Part shown: positions 14,248 to 21,691 of the stretch, piece by piece
How positions within the stretch are numbered: position 1 is the first letter of the stretch
Layout of the letters: the number at the start of each line of letters is the position of its first letter
Assembly: GCA_964392725.1 (NCBI GenBank)
Contig: CAYMPW010000021.1
Coordinates: 1-21,691 of the forward strand
DNA: 21,691 nt
Reading direction: 5' to 3'
Source of the DNA: CAYMPW01 sp964392725
GTDB taxonomy: Archaea > Thermoplasmatota > Thermoplasmata > Methanomassiliicoccales > Methanomethylophilaceae
Notes under the pieces: model-generated
What the model saw: only the letters and a program-made list of their open reading frames with translations
What the model was told of the DNA's origin: nothing
Database searches by the model: none
Translations under genes and position numbers: made by a program

Positions 14248-16842
14248 ATGAGCGCATACGGTCTATCGATGGCAAAATCAGATTTCGTTCCCCCGATGGA
14301 CTTAATCATAAGACGCACGGGATTCGACGTAGAATTTCCTGGAGAACTTATGGGTGACATGCCCGAAGCATTCCGTAAGAACAAGTATTCAGCATTGTAT
14401 GATATTGGTTTCAAACCAGCCGAATCTTGGTTCACGCCGTCAATGAAATATATCCACTCTCTAGCAGCGGAATTCCTAAAAGCTTTGGTTCACACACCCG
14501 ATTTAGAAAATCTAAGGGGCGATGCAGTTCCTGATTGGGAAGCTGTTGATATTCAAAAACTAGTATCAAAAGTTCCCTTCGCAGTCGGATCCGATTTTGT
14601 AACAAAAGAATGGATTATGGGACTATGGGAACGTCTATTGCAGTCTTTCAGCAAAGACATAAAAAACTTTGATGGAACCGTCGACCACTACATTTCTCTC
14701 CGTTCTCAGGACTTGCATGTTCCGGGACGTATTTTCTTCCACATGGTGGAATATCCTTCAGGGGATTATCCCTTCGCTTTCATCGCAACTTATTCTCCGG
14801 AATCGGGAGGTGCTCACGTACCCCTCAAATTCGCTTTGGAGGAATACAGCGGAGACGACCGTAAAATGCTGGAACTTCTTTCCGGACTCAACGGAGCCGC
14901 GGAAAAGAGCGAACTCATCGCTTCATTCATGGATACGGGAGAATTATTCCATCCTTTGGGAATGAGTCCCTTTGAAGCTTACACGTTCTTAACGGAAGTT
15001 CCGATTTACGAAGAATGCGGAATTTTATGCCGTATTCCCAATTGGTGGAAACACCGTGCATCTTCACTCTCAATGTCATTGGTAATGGGTGCCGACGAAT
15101 CTCCTCTGTTGGGTCTTTCAACTCTTCTTACGATTAATCCGGAATTCGTTCTCGATGGTGAGAAAATTACCGAAGACGAAGTCCGTGCACTTATGGACGA
15201 AACCGCAGGTTTGGCCTTCCTTAAAGGAAGGTGGGTCGAAGTCGACAAAGAACGCTTGGCAAAACTTTTGGAAGCCGTTGAAAGCGTTCGCGGAAGCGGT
15301 TCAATCTCCATGTCCGAAGCTTTGGGAATGGCAGCGGGAATATGCGCAATGCCCGGAGAAGCAGACCTCGGAATTCAGGTTTCAAACGGAGAATGGTTAT
15401 CCAGACTTTTGGATAATCTCCGCCCCGCAGCAACCGACGAAGTAAAAATTCCAAAATCATTCAAAGGAAAACTCCGTCCGTATCAGAAAGAAGGTGTTTC
15501 ATGGCTTCACGGAATTTCATCCATGGGATTCGGAGCATGTTTGGCCGACGATATGGGTTTGGGAAAAACCGTTCAGGTTCTTGCATTCTTGGAACAGATA
15601 CGTGCAAAACATCCCGATCAACATCATTTGATGGTTGTTCCCGCATCGCTTATAGGAAACTGGGAACGCGAAGCATCGAAGTTCGTTCCCGACATGAGTG
15701 TCGGTGTATTGCACGGACTCGCACGCAAACTTCCCGATACTTTCCTTACGATCACAACATACGGAATGGCGGTTCGTGTCGAAGCTTTGTCTGAAAAGCA
15801 GTGGGATTCAATCACCCTCGACGAAGCTCAGGCAATTAAGAATCCGAATACAAAACAAACCCGTGCGGTAAAGAAATTAAAAGCAGGATTCAAACTCGCA
15901 CTTACGGGAACACCCGTAGAAAACAAACTCATGGACCTTTGGTCGATTTACGATTTCATTAATCCCGGATTGTTGGGAACACTCGCGGAATTCAGAGATT
16001 ACGCTTATTGTATCGGAGATTCCGACGACGGATACGCACGTCTCCGCGGAACAATCTCTCCATTCATGTTGAGAAGGTTGAAAACAGATTCCACAATTAT
16101 TTCCGATCTTCCCGAAAAGAACGAAATCAAAGATTACGTTACAATGTCGCGCAGACAAACCGTATTGTACAATTTGTACACGGATGAATTGGAAGAAGCT
16201 CTTCAGGAGTCCGAAGGTCTTCAGCGCAGAGGATTGGTTCTTTCCGCGCTTACAAAATACAAACAAATCTGTAACCACCCCGATCAATATCTGGGACAGG
16301 ATGCATTTGCGGAAGCGGACAGCGGAAAATTCGAGATGCTTACGCAGATTTGTGAGACTGTTCGCGATAACAGAGAAAGAATCATTGTGTTCACTCAGTA
16401 CAGAGAAATGACCGAACCTTTGGCAGACGCCATGACAAAAGTATTCGGACGCCCCGGTCTTATCCTTCACGGAGGAACATCGCCCGAAGAGCGTACGGAA
16501 ATGGTTGACGCATTCAACGGAGAGGAATATATCCCCTTCATGGTTCTTTCACTCAAGGCAGGCGGAGTCGGTCTTAACCTTACTGCCGCAAACCACGTTA
16601 TTCACTTTGACCGTTGGTGGAATCCCGCAGTTGAAGATCAGGCAACCGACCGTGCATACAGAATTGGACAGCGCAAAGACGTTATCGTTCACAAGTTTGT
16701 TTGCCGCGGAACCGTCGAAGAGAAAATCGATGACATGATTGAAACAAAAACAGGACTTGCCGGTGAAGTTGTTGCCGGCGGAGGTTCCTGGATAACCGAA
16801 ATGAATGATAAACAATTGATGGATTTGTTCAGGTTGGGATGA
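14248..16842 (+). CDS. SNF2-family helicase/translocase
   Basis: A protein of 864 residues. The N-terminal half (about 1-400) is the SNF2-associated region found in bacterial and archaeal members. The ATPase core follows, with motif I LADDMGLGKTVQ (Lys440), motif II LDEAQ (Asp525, Glu526), motif III ALTGTPVENKLMDLW, then the C-terminal lobe with LKAGGVGLNLTAANHVI and QATDRAYRIGQ (798-808), the SNF2 hallmark. It should be a double-strand DNA translocase that remodels or clears nucleoprotein. There is no nuclease or methyltransferase domain. The next gene encodes a SWIM-domain protein four bases downstream, a known pairing (like YwqA/YwqB of Bacillus), so the two probably act together. Confidence 0.93.
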   Translation: MSAYGLSMAKSDFVPPMDLIIRRTGFDVEFPGELMGDMPEAFRKNKYSALYDIGFKPAESWFTPSMKYIHSLAAEFLKALVHTPDLENLRGDAVPDWEAVDIQKLVSKVPFAVGSDFVTKEWIMGLWERLLQSFSKDIKNFDGTVDHYISLRSQDLHVPGRIFFHMVEYPSGDYPFAFIATYSPESGGAHVPLKFALEEYSGDDRKMLELLSGLNGAAEKSELIASFMDTGELFHPLGMSPFEAYTFLTEVPIYEECGILCRIPNWWKHRASSLSMSLVMGADESPLLGLSTLLTINPEFVLDGEKITEDEVRALMDETAGLAFLKGRWVEVDKERLAKLLEAVESVRGSGSISMSEALGMAAGICAMPGEADLGIQVSNGEWLSRLLDNLRPAATDEVKIPKSFKGKLRPYQKEGVSWLHGISSMGFGACLADDMGLGKTVQVLAFLEQIRAKHPDQHHLMVVPASLIGNWEREASKFVPDMSVGVLHGLARKLPDTFLTITTYGMAVRVEALSEKQWDSITLDEAQAIKNPNTKQTRAVKKLKAGFKLALTGTPVENKLMDLWSIYDFINPGLLGTLAEFRDYAYCIGDSDDGYARLRGTISPFMLRRLKTDSTIISDLPEKNEIKDYVTMSRRQTVLYNLYTDELEEALQESEGLQRRGLVLSALTKYKQICNHPDQYLGQDAFAEADSGKFEMLTQICETVRDNRERIIVFTQYREMTEPLADAMTKVFGRPGLILHGGTSPEERTEMVDAFNGEEYIPFMVLSLKAGGVGLNLTAANHVIHFDRWWNPAVEDQATDRAYRIGQRKDVIVHKFVCRGTVEEKIDDMIETKTGLAGEVVAGGGSWITEMNDKQLMDLFRLG

Positions 16843-16846
16843 TATT

Positions 16847-18859
16847 ATGATGGAAGGTTATAATCCGGTAGTAGTTTCTGGAAAATACATTGCTAAACAA
16901 TGGTGGGGTACCGCATGGATTAACAATCTTTCAACATTGGATGATGACTCAGGTGTAATGGAACGCGGTATCGCATACGTACGCCGCGGAGCCGTCATCG
17001 ATCTTAACGCAGAAAACGGAAAAGTCAACGCAAAAGTTCAAGGTTCAAGATCTCGCCCTTATGATGTAAGGGTGGATGTACGTCCTTTGGATACTGAAAT
17101 ACGCGAAAAAATCGTAGAAAGATGTTCTGTCATCGCAGAAAGTTCAGACAGTCTTTCTTCAGGCCGTATTTCCAAAGAAGATGCGGAATTTTTCACGGAA
17201 TGCAACATCTTCCCATCATACAATGAAATGGGATTCAGATGCAATTGTTCCGATGACGCATACATTTGCAAACACGTTGCCGCGGTACTTTGCGGTATCG
17301 GTGCACGTATGGATAAAGATCCGATGATTGTGTTCGCACTTCGCGGAATCGATCCCGATAAATTAATTCACCATTCCGTGGAACACCGTATTCATTCCAT
17401 GTTGGAAAATACGGATGTAAAATCATCCAGAATTCTTTCCGACGATGCAGTATCCGCAGTATTCGGAATCGTAAACGTTCCATCTTCCGCGGAAGGTATA
17501 TTTGCGGATGTTATCGAAGAAGAATGTCCCGAAGATATGGCAGCGGCAATTCTTTCTAAGTTTCCATTCGGAGTACGTGCAGATGCCCGTACACGTTATT
17601 TCTCAGAAGAACCGATATCATCTCACGACATGGGAAGAGGCACATCTTCAATTATTGTCGAGGATGCATGCATAACCGCCACACGCAAAAATAAAAAGAT
17701 TTCATATTTCTGTTCCTGTTCGGACGAAAACGAATGCATACATTGTGCAATGGCAGCTTTATTCTGCAATAATATTCCGAGATATCAGGAAGTTGTTCAG
17801 GAAGAAGATGTTGAAGACAGCATTCACAGATGCATTTCTCAATTGGAATCTATGAAATCCGAACCAAGCTATGATGCTGATGGAACCGGATTCGTGGATC
17901 CTGTCGGAGAATACGCAGGAAGTATTTGTGATACAATTTACGAATACATCGAAGATCCATCTGTTTCTTTGGAGCTGTTTTCAGAGGTTAGGCGTACTGC
18001 TGAAGAAAGACCCGATGCAGAATCAATCATTGCAGTTATCGATGATCACGCACCTCAGATCGCATCTTTGGTTTCAGGTATTTCCGCAAGAGAATATTGG
18101 CGTATTCTTTGTGGAGTCAGTGGAGCCTGGCTTATGCAATATGTTGCAGACATGCGCATGGATGCAATTTTCGAATTCAAAGATCTTTTAGCAAAATCCG
18201 GAACACCGGAAATGAAACAGCGTTACACAGAATGTGTAAAGACCTGGTCAGGACACCGTGCCGCACCGAAGCCTAAACGCGAAGCACGTTCACGCAAAGC
18301 TCCGGAAAAGAGCGGATTTGATTTCCTTGATTTCCCCGAGACGTTTGCGGATACAGAGCTCAGGGATACAGCAGCTAAGAACAAAACAACACCCGATAAT
18401 CTCTTAATGGCTTATTGGAATGAGAATGGCAGTTCACATCCATCTAAAATGACCAGAATAATGTTGGAATACAATCACATGAAAGAGTTGGCAACAGCAC
18501 TTATCGCGTATAACAACAACGAAGAAATATCCTACATGAAGAAAAATCCCATCGAAGAAGGAGCATGGCTTTTAGCATGGGGTTGGACAGAAGATGGAAT
18601 CAAAATTCTGAGAGCACATATGGAGCGCATCTTGGGAGAAGCAATCCGTGCAGAATATGCATCCGCTTCCGATGCATTGAATATTTTGAATAGATTCTAC
18701 GATTCGGGAAGAAGTATCGAAGGTATGCCCGATCACGAAGAACTCATCAATTGGTTACTTGTAAAACAGAAAGGAAAAACAAAGTTCTGGGATATACGCG
18801 GAGGACGCGGAAGAGCACAAGCCCTGTCCTACAGAAATGTTCTCGTTCCTGGAATTTAA
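16847..18859 (+). CDS. SWIM zinc-finger protein, partner of the SNF2 helicase
   Basis: A protein of 670 residues encoded four bases after the helicase. The N-terminus has the WW-G-x-AW motif (QWWGTAWINNL, 18-28) typical of these partners. A classic SWIM finger CxC-x6-CxH lies at C132/C134/C141/H143 (RCNCSDDAYICKH). A second, shorter SWIM-like motif CxC-x5-CxH occurs at C289/C291/C297/H299 (FCSCSDENECIH). A basic linker (PKPKREARSRKAPEK) precedes a C-terminal helical domain of about 180 residues. SWIM fingers bind DNA or proteins. ATG at 16847 is taken as the start; ATG at 16850 is equally possible. The stop overlaps the convergent ATPase gene by three bases. Confidence 0.88.
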   Translation: MMEGYNPVVVSGKYIAKQWWGTAWINNLSTLDDDSGVMERGIAYVRRGAVIDLNAENGKVNAKVQGSRSRPYDVRVDVRPLDTEIREKIVERCSVIAESSDSLSSGRISKEDAEFFTECNIFPSYNEMGFRCNCSDDAYICKHVAAVLCGIGARMDKDPMIVFALRGIDPDKLIHHSVEHRIHSMLENTDVKSSRILSDDAVSAVFGIVNVPSSAEGIFADVIEEECPEDMAAAILSKFPFGVRADARTRYFSEEPISSHDMGRGTSSIIVEDACITATRKNKKISYFCSCSDENECIHCAMAALFCNNIPRYQEVVQEEDVEDSIHRCISQLESMKSEPSYDADGTGFVDPVGEYAGSICDTIYEYIEDPSVSLELFSEVRRTAEERPDAESIIAVIDDHAPQIASLVSGISAREYWRILCGVSGAWLMQYVADMRMDAIFEFKDLLAKSGTPEMKQRYTECVKTWSGHRAAPKPKREARSRKAPEKSGFDFLDFPETFADTELRDTAAKNKTTPDNLLMAYWNENGSSHPSKMTRIMLEYNHMKELATALIAYNNNEEISYMKKNPIEEGAWLLAWGWTEDGIKILRAHMERILGEAIRAEYASASDALNILNRFYDSGRSIEGMPDHEELINWLLVKQKGKTKFWDIRGGRGRAQALSYRNVLVPGI

Positions 18860-20067
18860 GCAAGAATCATTTCGAGTGAAACCAAGCAGGTTCCCGATTC
18901 ATTTGCAATTTCTACAACATCTTCAGAAAATCCCGAAACTGAGAACAGAATGGAATTACTATCCAAATCTTTATTTTTCAAATCTTCGAGGCTTGCAGGT
19001 TTATCGCTAAAGATACAATCGGATATTGTTTTGAATTCTCCATTTTTAATAAGATATTCTTTACAAACTTTTTCAAAAGTTTCCGTAGCAAATTCGTTTA
19101 AAATATTTTTGAAATACGGTTTAACTGTTTTTTCAGATCCCGATTCTATATCAGATATATTCGGAAATACGCAAGCATACCAAAAACGCAAAAAATTATT
19201 TTCTATTGTGTATCCGCCTCTGGCTTCGGTTTTTGAAACAAAACCGGTTTTCATCAGATTGGAAATATATTGGGTAAGTCCTGTTCTGTCAATACCAACG
19301 GTTTTGGCAATATCTGTGGGTCTGGTACATCCTGATGCAATCGCATACATTATCGTATTGTAGGTTGCAGGATCTCTGAATTCTCTACGTATTATTCTAT
19401 CCGGCTCGTCATAAAACATACCGTCAGAAGAAACACACTTTGAAAAAATAGAGGCTTCGGCAACCCGGTCATTCTTTACCGAAACAAGATATTTTGGTAC
19501 ACCGCCGAATGCGGCATACGTTCTAATCTTGTCTGCGGAAGACATATTCGGAACAAGTTCCGAAGCCTCTTTGAATCCCAACTCTCCGACCTCAATTGAG
19601 CGTGTCACTCTTCCGAAGAGCGGCGATTCCTTAGAGAGTAAACCATCCATCATGTAAGGTATGGACGATCCACAAAGGATTACAAGTGTATTCGATTTTG
19701 AAAAAACCGAATCCCACACATCCTTAAACGAATCTACAACAGATCCGTCATTCCTCATGATACGTTGGAATTCATCGAAGATTATGACTTTCTGGATGGA
19801 AGGCACGGAGGTATTTCCAACGAATTCAAACGCATCTTTCCAGTTTCCAAAGGGGCTTGTTCCCATCTTGCGTGCAAAAAGATCCAGTTGCAGTGCGCAA
19901 TTCCCATCCGCACAACTGTAATACATTGAATCTTTCCCTTCGGTGAACTTTCGGAGGATTTCACTCTTGCCCATACGGCGCTTCCCGTACATTACCACGA
20001 GCTGTGCGGTTTTACGACCGTACAGATCCTCAAGGATTGTTATTTCCTTAGTGCGCCCTATGAACAT
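18856..20067 (-). CDS. archaeal AAA ATPase (DUF234-linked family) lacking the nuclease-like core
   Basis: A P-loop ATPase of 403 residues. Walker A is GKRRMGKS (28-35), Walker B VIIFDEF (94-100), and a sensor strand VILCGSS (129-135) follows. A winged-helix segment lies around 235-290 (RPTDIAKTVGIDRTGLTQYI). The C-terminus matches the ends of the DUF234 region (FEKVCKEYL at about 331-339, then LFSVSGFSEDV at 374-384). Between them I find neither the usual GRWW/EIDIVA nor the ECKW motif of the PD-(D/E)xK-like core; only about 35 residues remain. The family commonly has about 450 residues. ATG at 20067 follows a TATA-like stretch around 20086-20100. Function in the family is poorly known. Confidence 0.8.
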   Translation of the reverse strand: MFIGRTKEITILEDLYGRKTAQLVVMYGKRRMGKSEILRKFTEGKDSMYYSCADGNCALQLDLFARKMGTSPFGNWKDAFEFVGNTSVPSIQKVIIFDEFQRIMRNDGSVVDSFKDVWDSVFSKSNTLVILCGSSIPYMMDGLLSKESPLFGRVTRSIEVGELGFKEASELVPNMSSADKIRTYAAFGGVPKYLVSVKNDRVAEASIFSKCVSSDGMFYDEPDRIIRREFRDPATYNTIMYAIASGCTRPTDIAKTVGIDRTGLTQYISNLMKTGFVSKTEARGGYTIENNFLRFWYACVFPNISDIESGSEKTVKPYFKNILNEFATETFEKVCKEYLIKNGEFKTISDCIFSDKPASLEDLKNKDLDSNSILFSVSGFSEDVVEIANESGTCLVSLEMILA

Positions 20068-20074
20068 ACTATGT

Positions 20075-20115
20075 ATATGTATAATCTATATTATAATAAT
20101 TTCTATTATACATAT
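20075..20115 (-). promoter_or_regulatory. AAA ATPase promoter with 11-base inverted repeat around TATA
   Basis: Perfect arms ATATGTATAAT (20075-20085) and ATTATACATAT (20105-20115) enclose a 19-base A/T-only-like spacer containing the TATA-like ATTATAATA. The proximal arm ends eight bases before the ATG. This geometry (arms bracketing the TATA box) resembles the two importer promoters, but the sequence is different. Low complexity makes chance formation more likely. Confidence 0.45.
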
Positions 20116-20138
20116 TTTTTACTAAGTGTAAAAACGTG

Positions 20139-20148
20139 NNNNNNNNNN
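20139..20148. other. assembly gap (10 N)
   Basis: Ten N lie between the ATPase promoter and the 3' region of the next minus-strand gene. Sequence of unknown length may be missing, so the neighbourhood on the two sides is joined by scaffolding only. Confidence 0.95.
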
Positions 20149-20162
20149 CTAAATTTTGAAAT

Positions 20163-20186
20163 ATTGTTATGATAAACCATAACAAT
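20163..20186. repeat. perfect nine-base hairpin downstream of the anchored secreted protein gene
   Basis: Arms ATTGTTATG (20163-20171) and CATAACAAT (20178-20186) flank a six-base loop. It lies 73 bases past the stop codon at 20259 on the minus strand and may form the 3' end of that transcript, but no long T-run follows. The remaining bases of 20116-20258 show nothing else I can name. Confidence 0.45.
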
Positions 20187-20258
20187 TAAGATTCTGCAGC
20201 ATTAAAAATTTAAACAAAAAATGGAAATAAAAGGTTTGGAAAATGTTTATTCTTCAGA

Positions 20259-21314
20259 TCAAACGCTCTTCTTGGAACGGCGTAAAAGGAATGCTCCTAT
20301 GAGTACAAGCATCAAAACAATCGCACCGATTCCAACATACAGTAAAGTATTGTCCTTTTCATCCACCTTCATCTTGTTATCAAAAAAGTCCTTGGACTGT
20401 TCTTCGGAATATTTTACGGGAACAACCTTTGCTTCAATTTCGGGAGGAATATCTACTTCTGTTGTAGTTTCTAAAGTACCAATTGCGGTATCAAGATACT
20501 GTGTGCTGAACGAAGCGTATGGATATCCGAATATCGGGATTTCACCCAATTCCTTTCCTAAATTCATTTTGGATATGAACACTCCATCAACTTCAGTTAC
20601 CGTAATAGTGGTCTTGAAGCGGGTTGTTTCAGAAATATTCAAGGGAGTAAGTGTCCCCTTAATCATTTCAATAGTAATTCCCGTAGTTGGATCCGTTGTC
20701 TTGAAATTCAAAAGATTCGTGATACTTTCAGGTCCTGTAACCTTCAGATTTGCCTTGAGGTCTACCTTAACTTCCGAATTAATTTCCCATGTATTTGCTT
20801 GAGCAGGAGTCTCCATGATCTTCATGGCAGGTTCGAAAGAAATGGCTAAATCCACATCACCTGTAACTCCGATATTGACATCTTGCAATCCGGATTCTCC
20901 GGCGGCTGCCATACCAAAGGACAGATTAACATATCCGAAATATTCAATCTTTTTAATTTCATTATTGGAATTTAAATATACGCGATTGTCAACAATGATT
21001 GCTCCATCGGATTTCATCAAAACTCCTTCGTTATCGATATTGAAAAAATACTTGAGGTACCCTCCGTTTCTTATGATTGTGGAAGATTCGTTCATTTCTT
21101 CAATTTGTGACACACCTCCCAGGTCAAGGTAAAATGATCCTGTCATGGATGGAGGTAATGGAATATCCTTTTCGGAGAGTTTCAACTCCATACCCCATGC
21201 ATCACCCTTTTTGAAATCCAACTCTGTAGATTCCCCATCCACGGACGGAATTATATATGCCGAACTAACCAGAATCAATCCAATTATAATCGGAACAAAC
21301 AATTTAGAGTTCAT
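20259..21314 (-). CDS. secreted protein with C-terminal membrane anchor
   Basis: An unrecognised protein of 351 residues. The N-terminus has a signal sequence (MNSKLFVPIIIGLILVSSAY). The body is Thr/Ser/Ile/Val-rich with many alternating polar and hydrophobic stretches, suggesting a beta-rich extracellular domain. The C-terminus has one membrane helix (LLYVGIGAIVLMLVLIGAFL) followed by a basic tail RRSKKSV, so the protein should face outward and be anchored at its C-terminus, like archaeal surface proteins. I chose ATG at 21314 because the TATA-like CTTTTAAATA (21337-21346) is centred 27 bases upstream; ATG at 21329 would lie too near the TATA box. Its function is unknown and no partner gene is adjacent. 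Confidence 0.72.
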   Translation of the reverse strand: MNSKLFVPIIIGLILVSSAYIIPSVDGESTELDFKKGDAWGMELKLSEKDIPLPPSMTGSFYLDLGGVSQIEEMNESSTIIRNGGYLKYFFNIDNEGVLMKSDGAIIVDNRVYLNSNNEIKKIEYFGYVNLSFGMAAAGESGLQDVNIGVTGDVDLAISFEPAMKIMETPAQANTWEINSEVKVDLKANLKVTGPESITNLLNFKTTDPTTGITIEMIKGTLTPLNISETTRFKTTITVTEVDGVFISKMNLGKELGEIPIFGYPYASFSTQYLDTAIGTLETTTEVDIPPEIEAKVVPVKYSEEQSKDFFDNKMKVDEKDNTLLYVGIGAIVLMLVLIGAFLLRRSKKSV

Positions 21315-21336
21315 GCTTTTATAGGGCATTTGATAA

Positions 21337-21346
21337 TATTTAAAAG
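21337..21346 (-). promoter_or_regulatory. TATA box of the anchored secreted protein gene
   Basis: The minus-strand CTTTTAAATA is centred about 27 bases before the ATG at 21314, as expected for a leaderless archaeal message. It decides between two in-frame ATG codons. Confidence 0.55.
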
Positions 21347-21435
21347 AATAGTTACCGTTTATTCATATCCAAAGAAAAATAATTCGAAATATGTTTTTTA
21401 GCGATATTTTTAATTGCCATTGCCCCATGGGGTAT

Positions 21436-21509
21436 TGAGGCGTGTGCCGGATGAAGAAAATTCATCGGCTGATTTGTGATGAGCCCTATGAGTGCTGACG
21501 GCCGTCTCA
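21436..21509 (+). ncRNA. candidate archaeal box C/D guide sRNA (predicted tRNA-Met C34 2'-O-methylation)
   Basis: Read on the plus strand, the segment has a weak C box (GGATGA, 21449-21454), a 14-base guide, D' box CTGA (21469-21472), a three-base spacer, a perfect C' box GTGATGA (21476-21482), a 12-base guide and D box CTGA (21495-21498). These are archaeal C/D sRNA spacings. Flanks 21436-21449 and 21499-21509 can pair over about 11 positions with a three-base bulge (one G-T pair). A TATA-like TATTTTTAA (21405-21413) lies about 26 bases upstream, and TTTT follows at 21511. The guide before D, GCCCTATGAGTG, would pair with CACTCATA; the nucleotide five before the D box then faces C34 in a CAT anticodon. 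Just upstream is a palindrome CCCCATGGGG (21423-21432). The weak C box is the main doubt. Confidence 0.55.
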
Positions 21510-21512
21510 CTT

Positions 21513-21689
21513 TTACCATTCAAAAACAGATTCCGGATCGTCATCCATAGATTCGGCGATTCTCTCATTCAAATTGGATTTAATCTGAGAATATTTGGAA
21601 CCTGAAACGCATGGCGATTCTGAAATAGCCTTGGACAAATCTTCCATATATTTTTTCAAAAGATCTGTTCTTTGACTGAGAACCAACAA
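21513..21689 (-). CDS. 3' end of an unrecognised gene (N-terminus outside window)
   Basis: An open frame enters from the right edge and ends at TAA (21513-21515), giving the last 58 residues of a protein. The visible part is hydrophilic and probably helical, with a leucine-rich start (LLVLSQRTDLLKKYMEDL), a polar middle and an acidic end (MDDDPESVFEW). There is no membrane segment or known motif. It converges with the candidate sRNA. Confidence 0.5.
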   Translation of the reverse strand: MLVLSQRTDLLKKYMEDLSKAISESPCVSGSKYSQIKSNLNERIAESMDDDPESVFEW

Positions 21690-21691
21690 TC

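Noticed and set aside
14082..14435. Minus-strand open frame of 117 codons spanning the snf2 start and its upstream spacer
   Set aside because: Its N-terminal half is antisense to the snf2 coding region, its stop side runs through promoter sequence, and it has no recognisable motif.
20221..20802. Plus-strand open frame of 193 codons over the anchored secreted protein
   Set aside because: The minus-strand frame has a signal peptide, a C-terminal anchor and a correctly placed TATA box; the plus-strand frame has none of these.
1..21691. CRISPR array, insertion sequence or prophage
   Set aside because: I saw no regularly spaced repeats, no transposase or integrase and no phage structural genes in the window.

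Overview
The window looks like a chromosome segment of an archaeon, most likely a Thermoplasmata or Methanomassiliicoccales-type methanogen. The lineage is inferred from general gene style, not proven. The archaeal call rests on several signs. Many genes have an A/T-rich TATA-like element about 25-27 bases before the start codon, as expected for leaderless transcripts. There is an archaeal AAA ATPase of the DUF234-linked family and a SNF2/SWIM gene pair. An intergenic segment reads as a box C/D guide RNA. Two runs of ten N (383-392 and 20139-20148) mark assembly gaps, so this is a scaffold and probably a draft or metagenome assembly.

Layout. Bases 1-3958 are a DNA-modification and defence island: the 3' part of dndD and all of dndE (DNA phosphorothioation, + strand), then a Sau3AI-like type II restriction-modification pair with a C5-cytosine methyltransferase (- strand) and a MutH/Sau3AI-fold endonuclease (+ strand) transcribed divergently. 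The dnd part is visibly richer in A+T than the rest, which fits horizontal acquisition.

Bases 3960-7401 hold a run of minus-strand genes: a Sel1-repeat protein, a metallo-beta-lactamase-fold hydrolase, a YbjN-like protein, a LutC/LUD-domain protein and a two-winged-helix transcription regulator. They are separated by short gaps that carry their own promoters, so they are probably not one operon.

Bases 7462-12061 form a metal-chelate (FecBCD/BtuFCD-type) ABC importer locus on the minus strand, in the order substrate-binding protein, permease, ATPase, then a second paralogous substrate-binding protein. Both binding-protein genes start behind the same 33-base promoter, in which a perfect inverted repeat brackets the TATA box. 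A hairpin plus T-run closes the locus. The ATPase has a histidine-rich tail. An orphan fragment resembling the 3' half of a tRNA sits before the second binding-protein gene.

Upstream lie two overlapping genes for divergent paralogues of an unrecognised six-helix membrane protein with a C-terminal soluble domain (12085-13994).

Bases 14248-18859 are a two-gene plus-strand unit: a SNF2-family helicase and a protein with two SWIM-like zinc motifs. They converge on an archaeal AAA ATPase gene (18856-20067) whose C-terminal nuclease-like core appears to be missing. The window ends with a secreted, C-terminally anchored protein (20259-21314), the candidate C/D RNA (21436-21509) and the 3' end of an unknown gene. 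The C/D RNA's second guide would place a methyl group on C34 of elongator tRNA-Met. No stretch longer than 300 bases lacks a gene.
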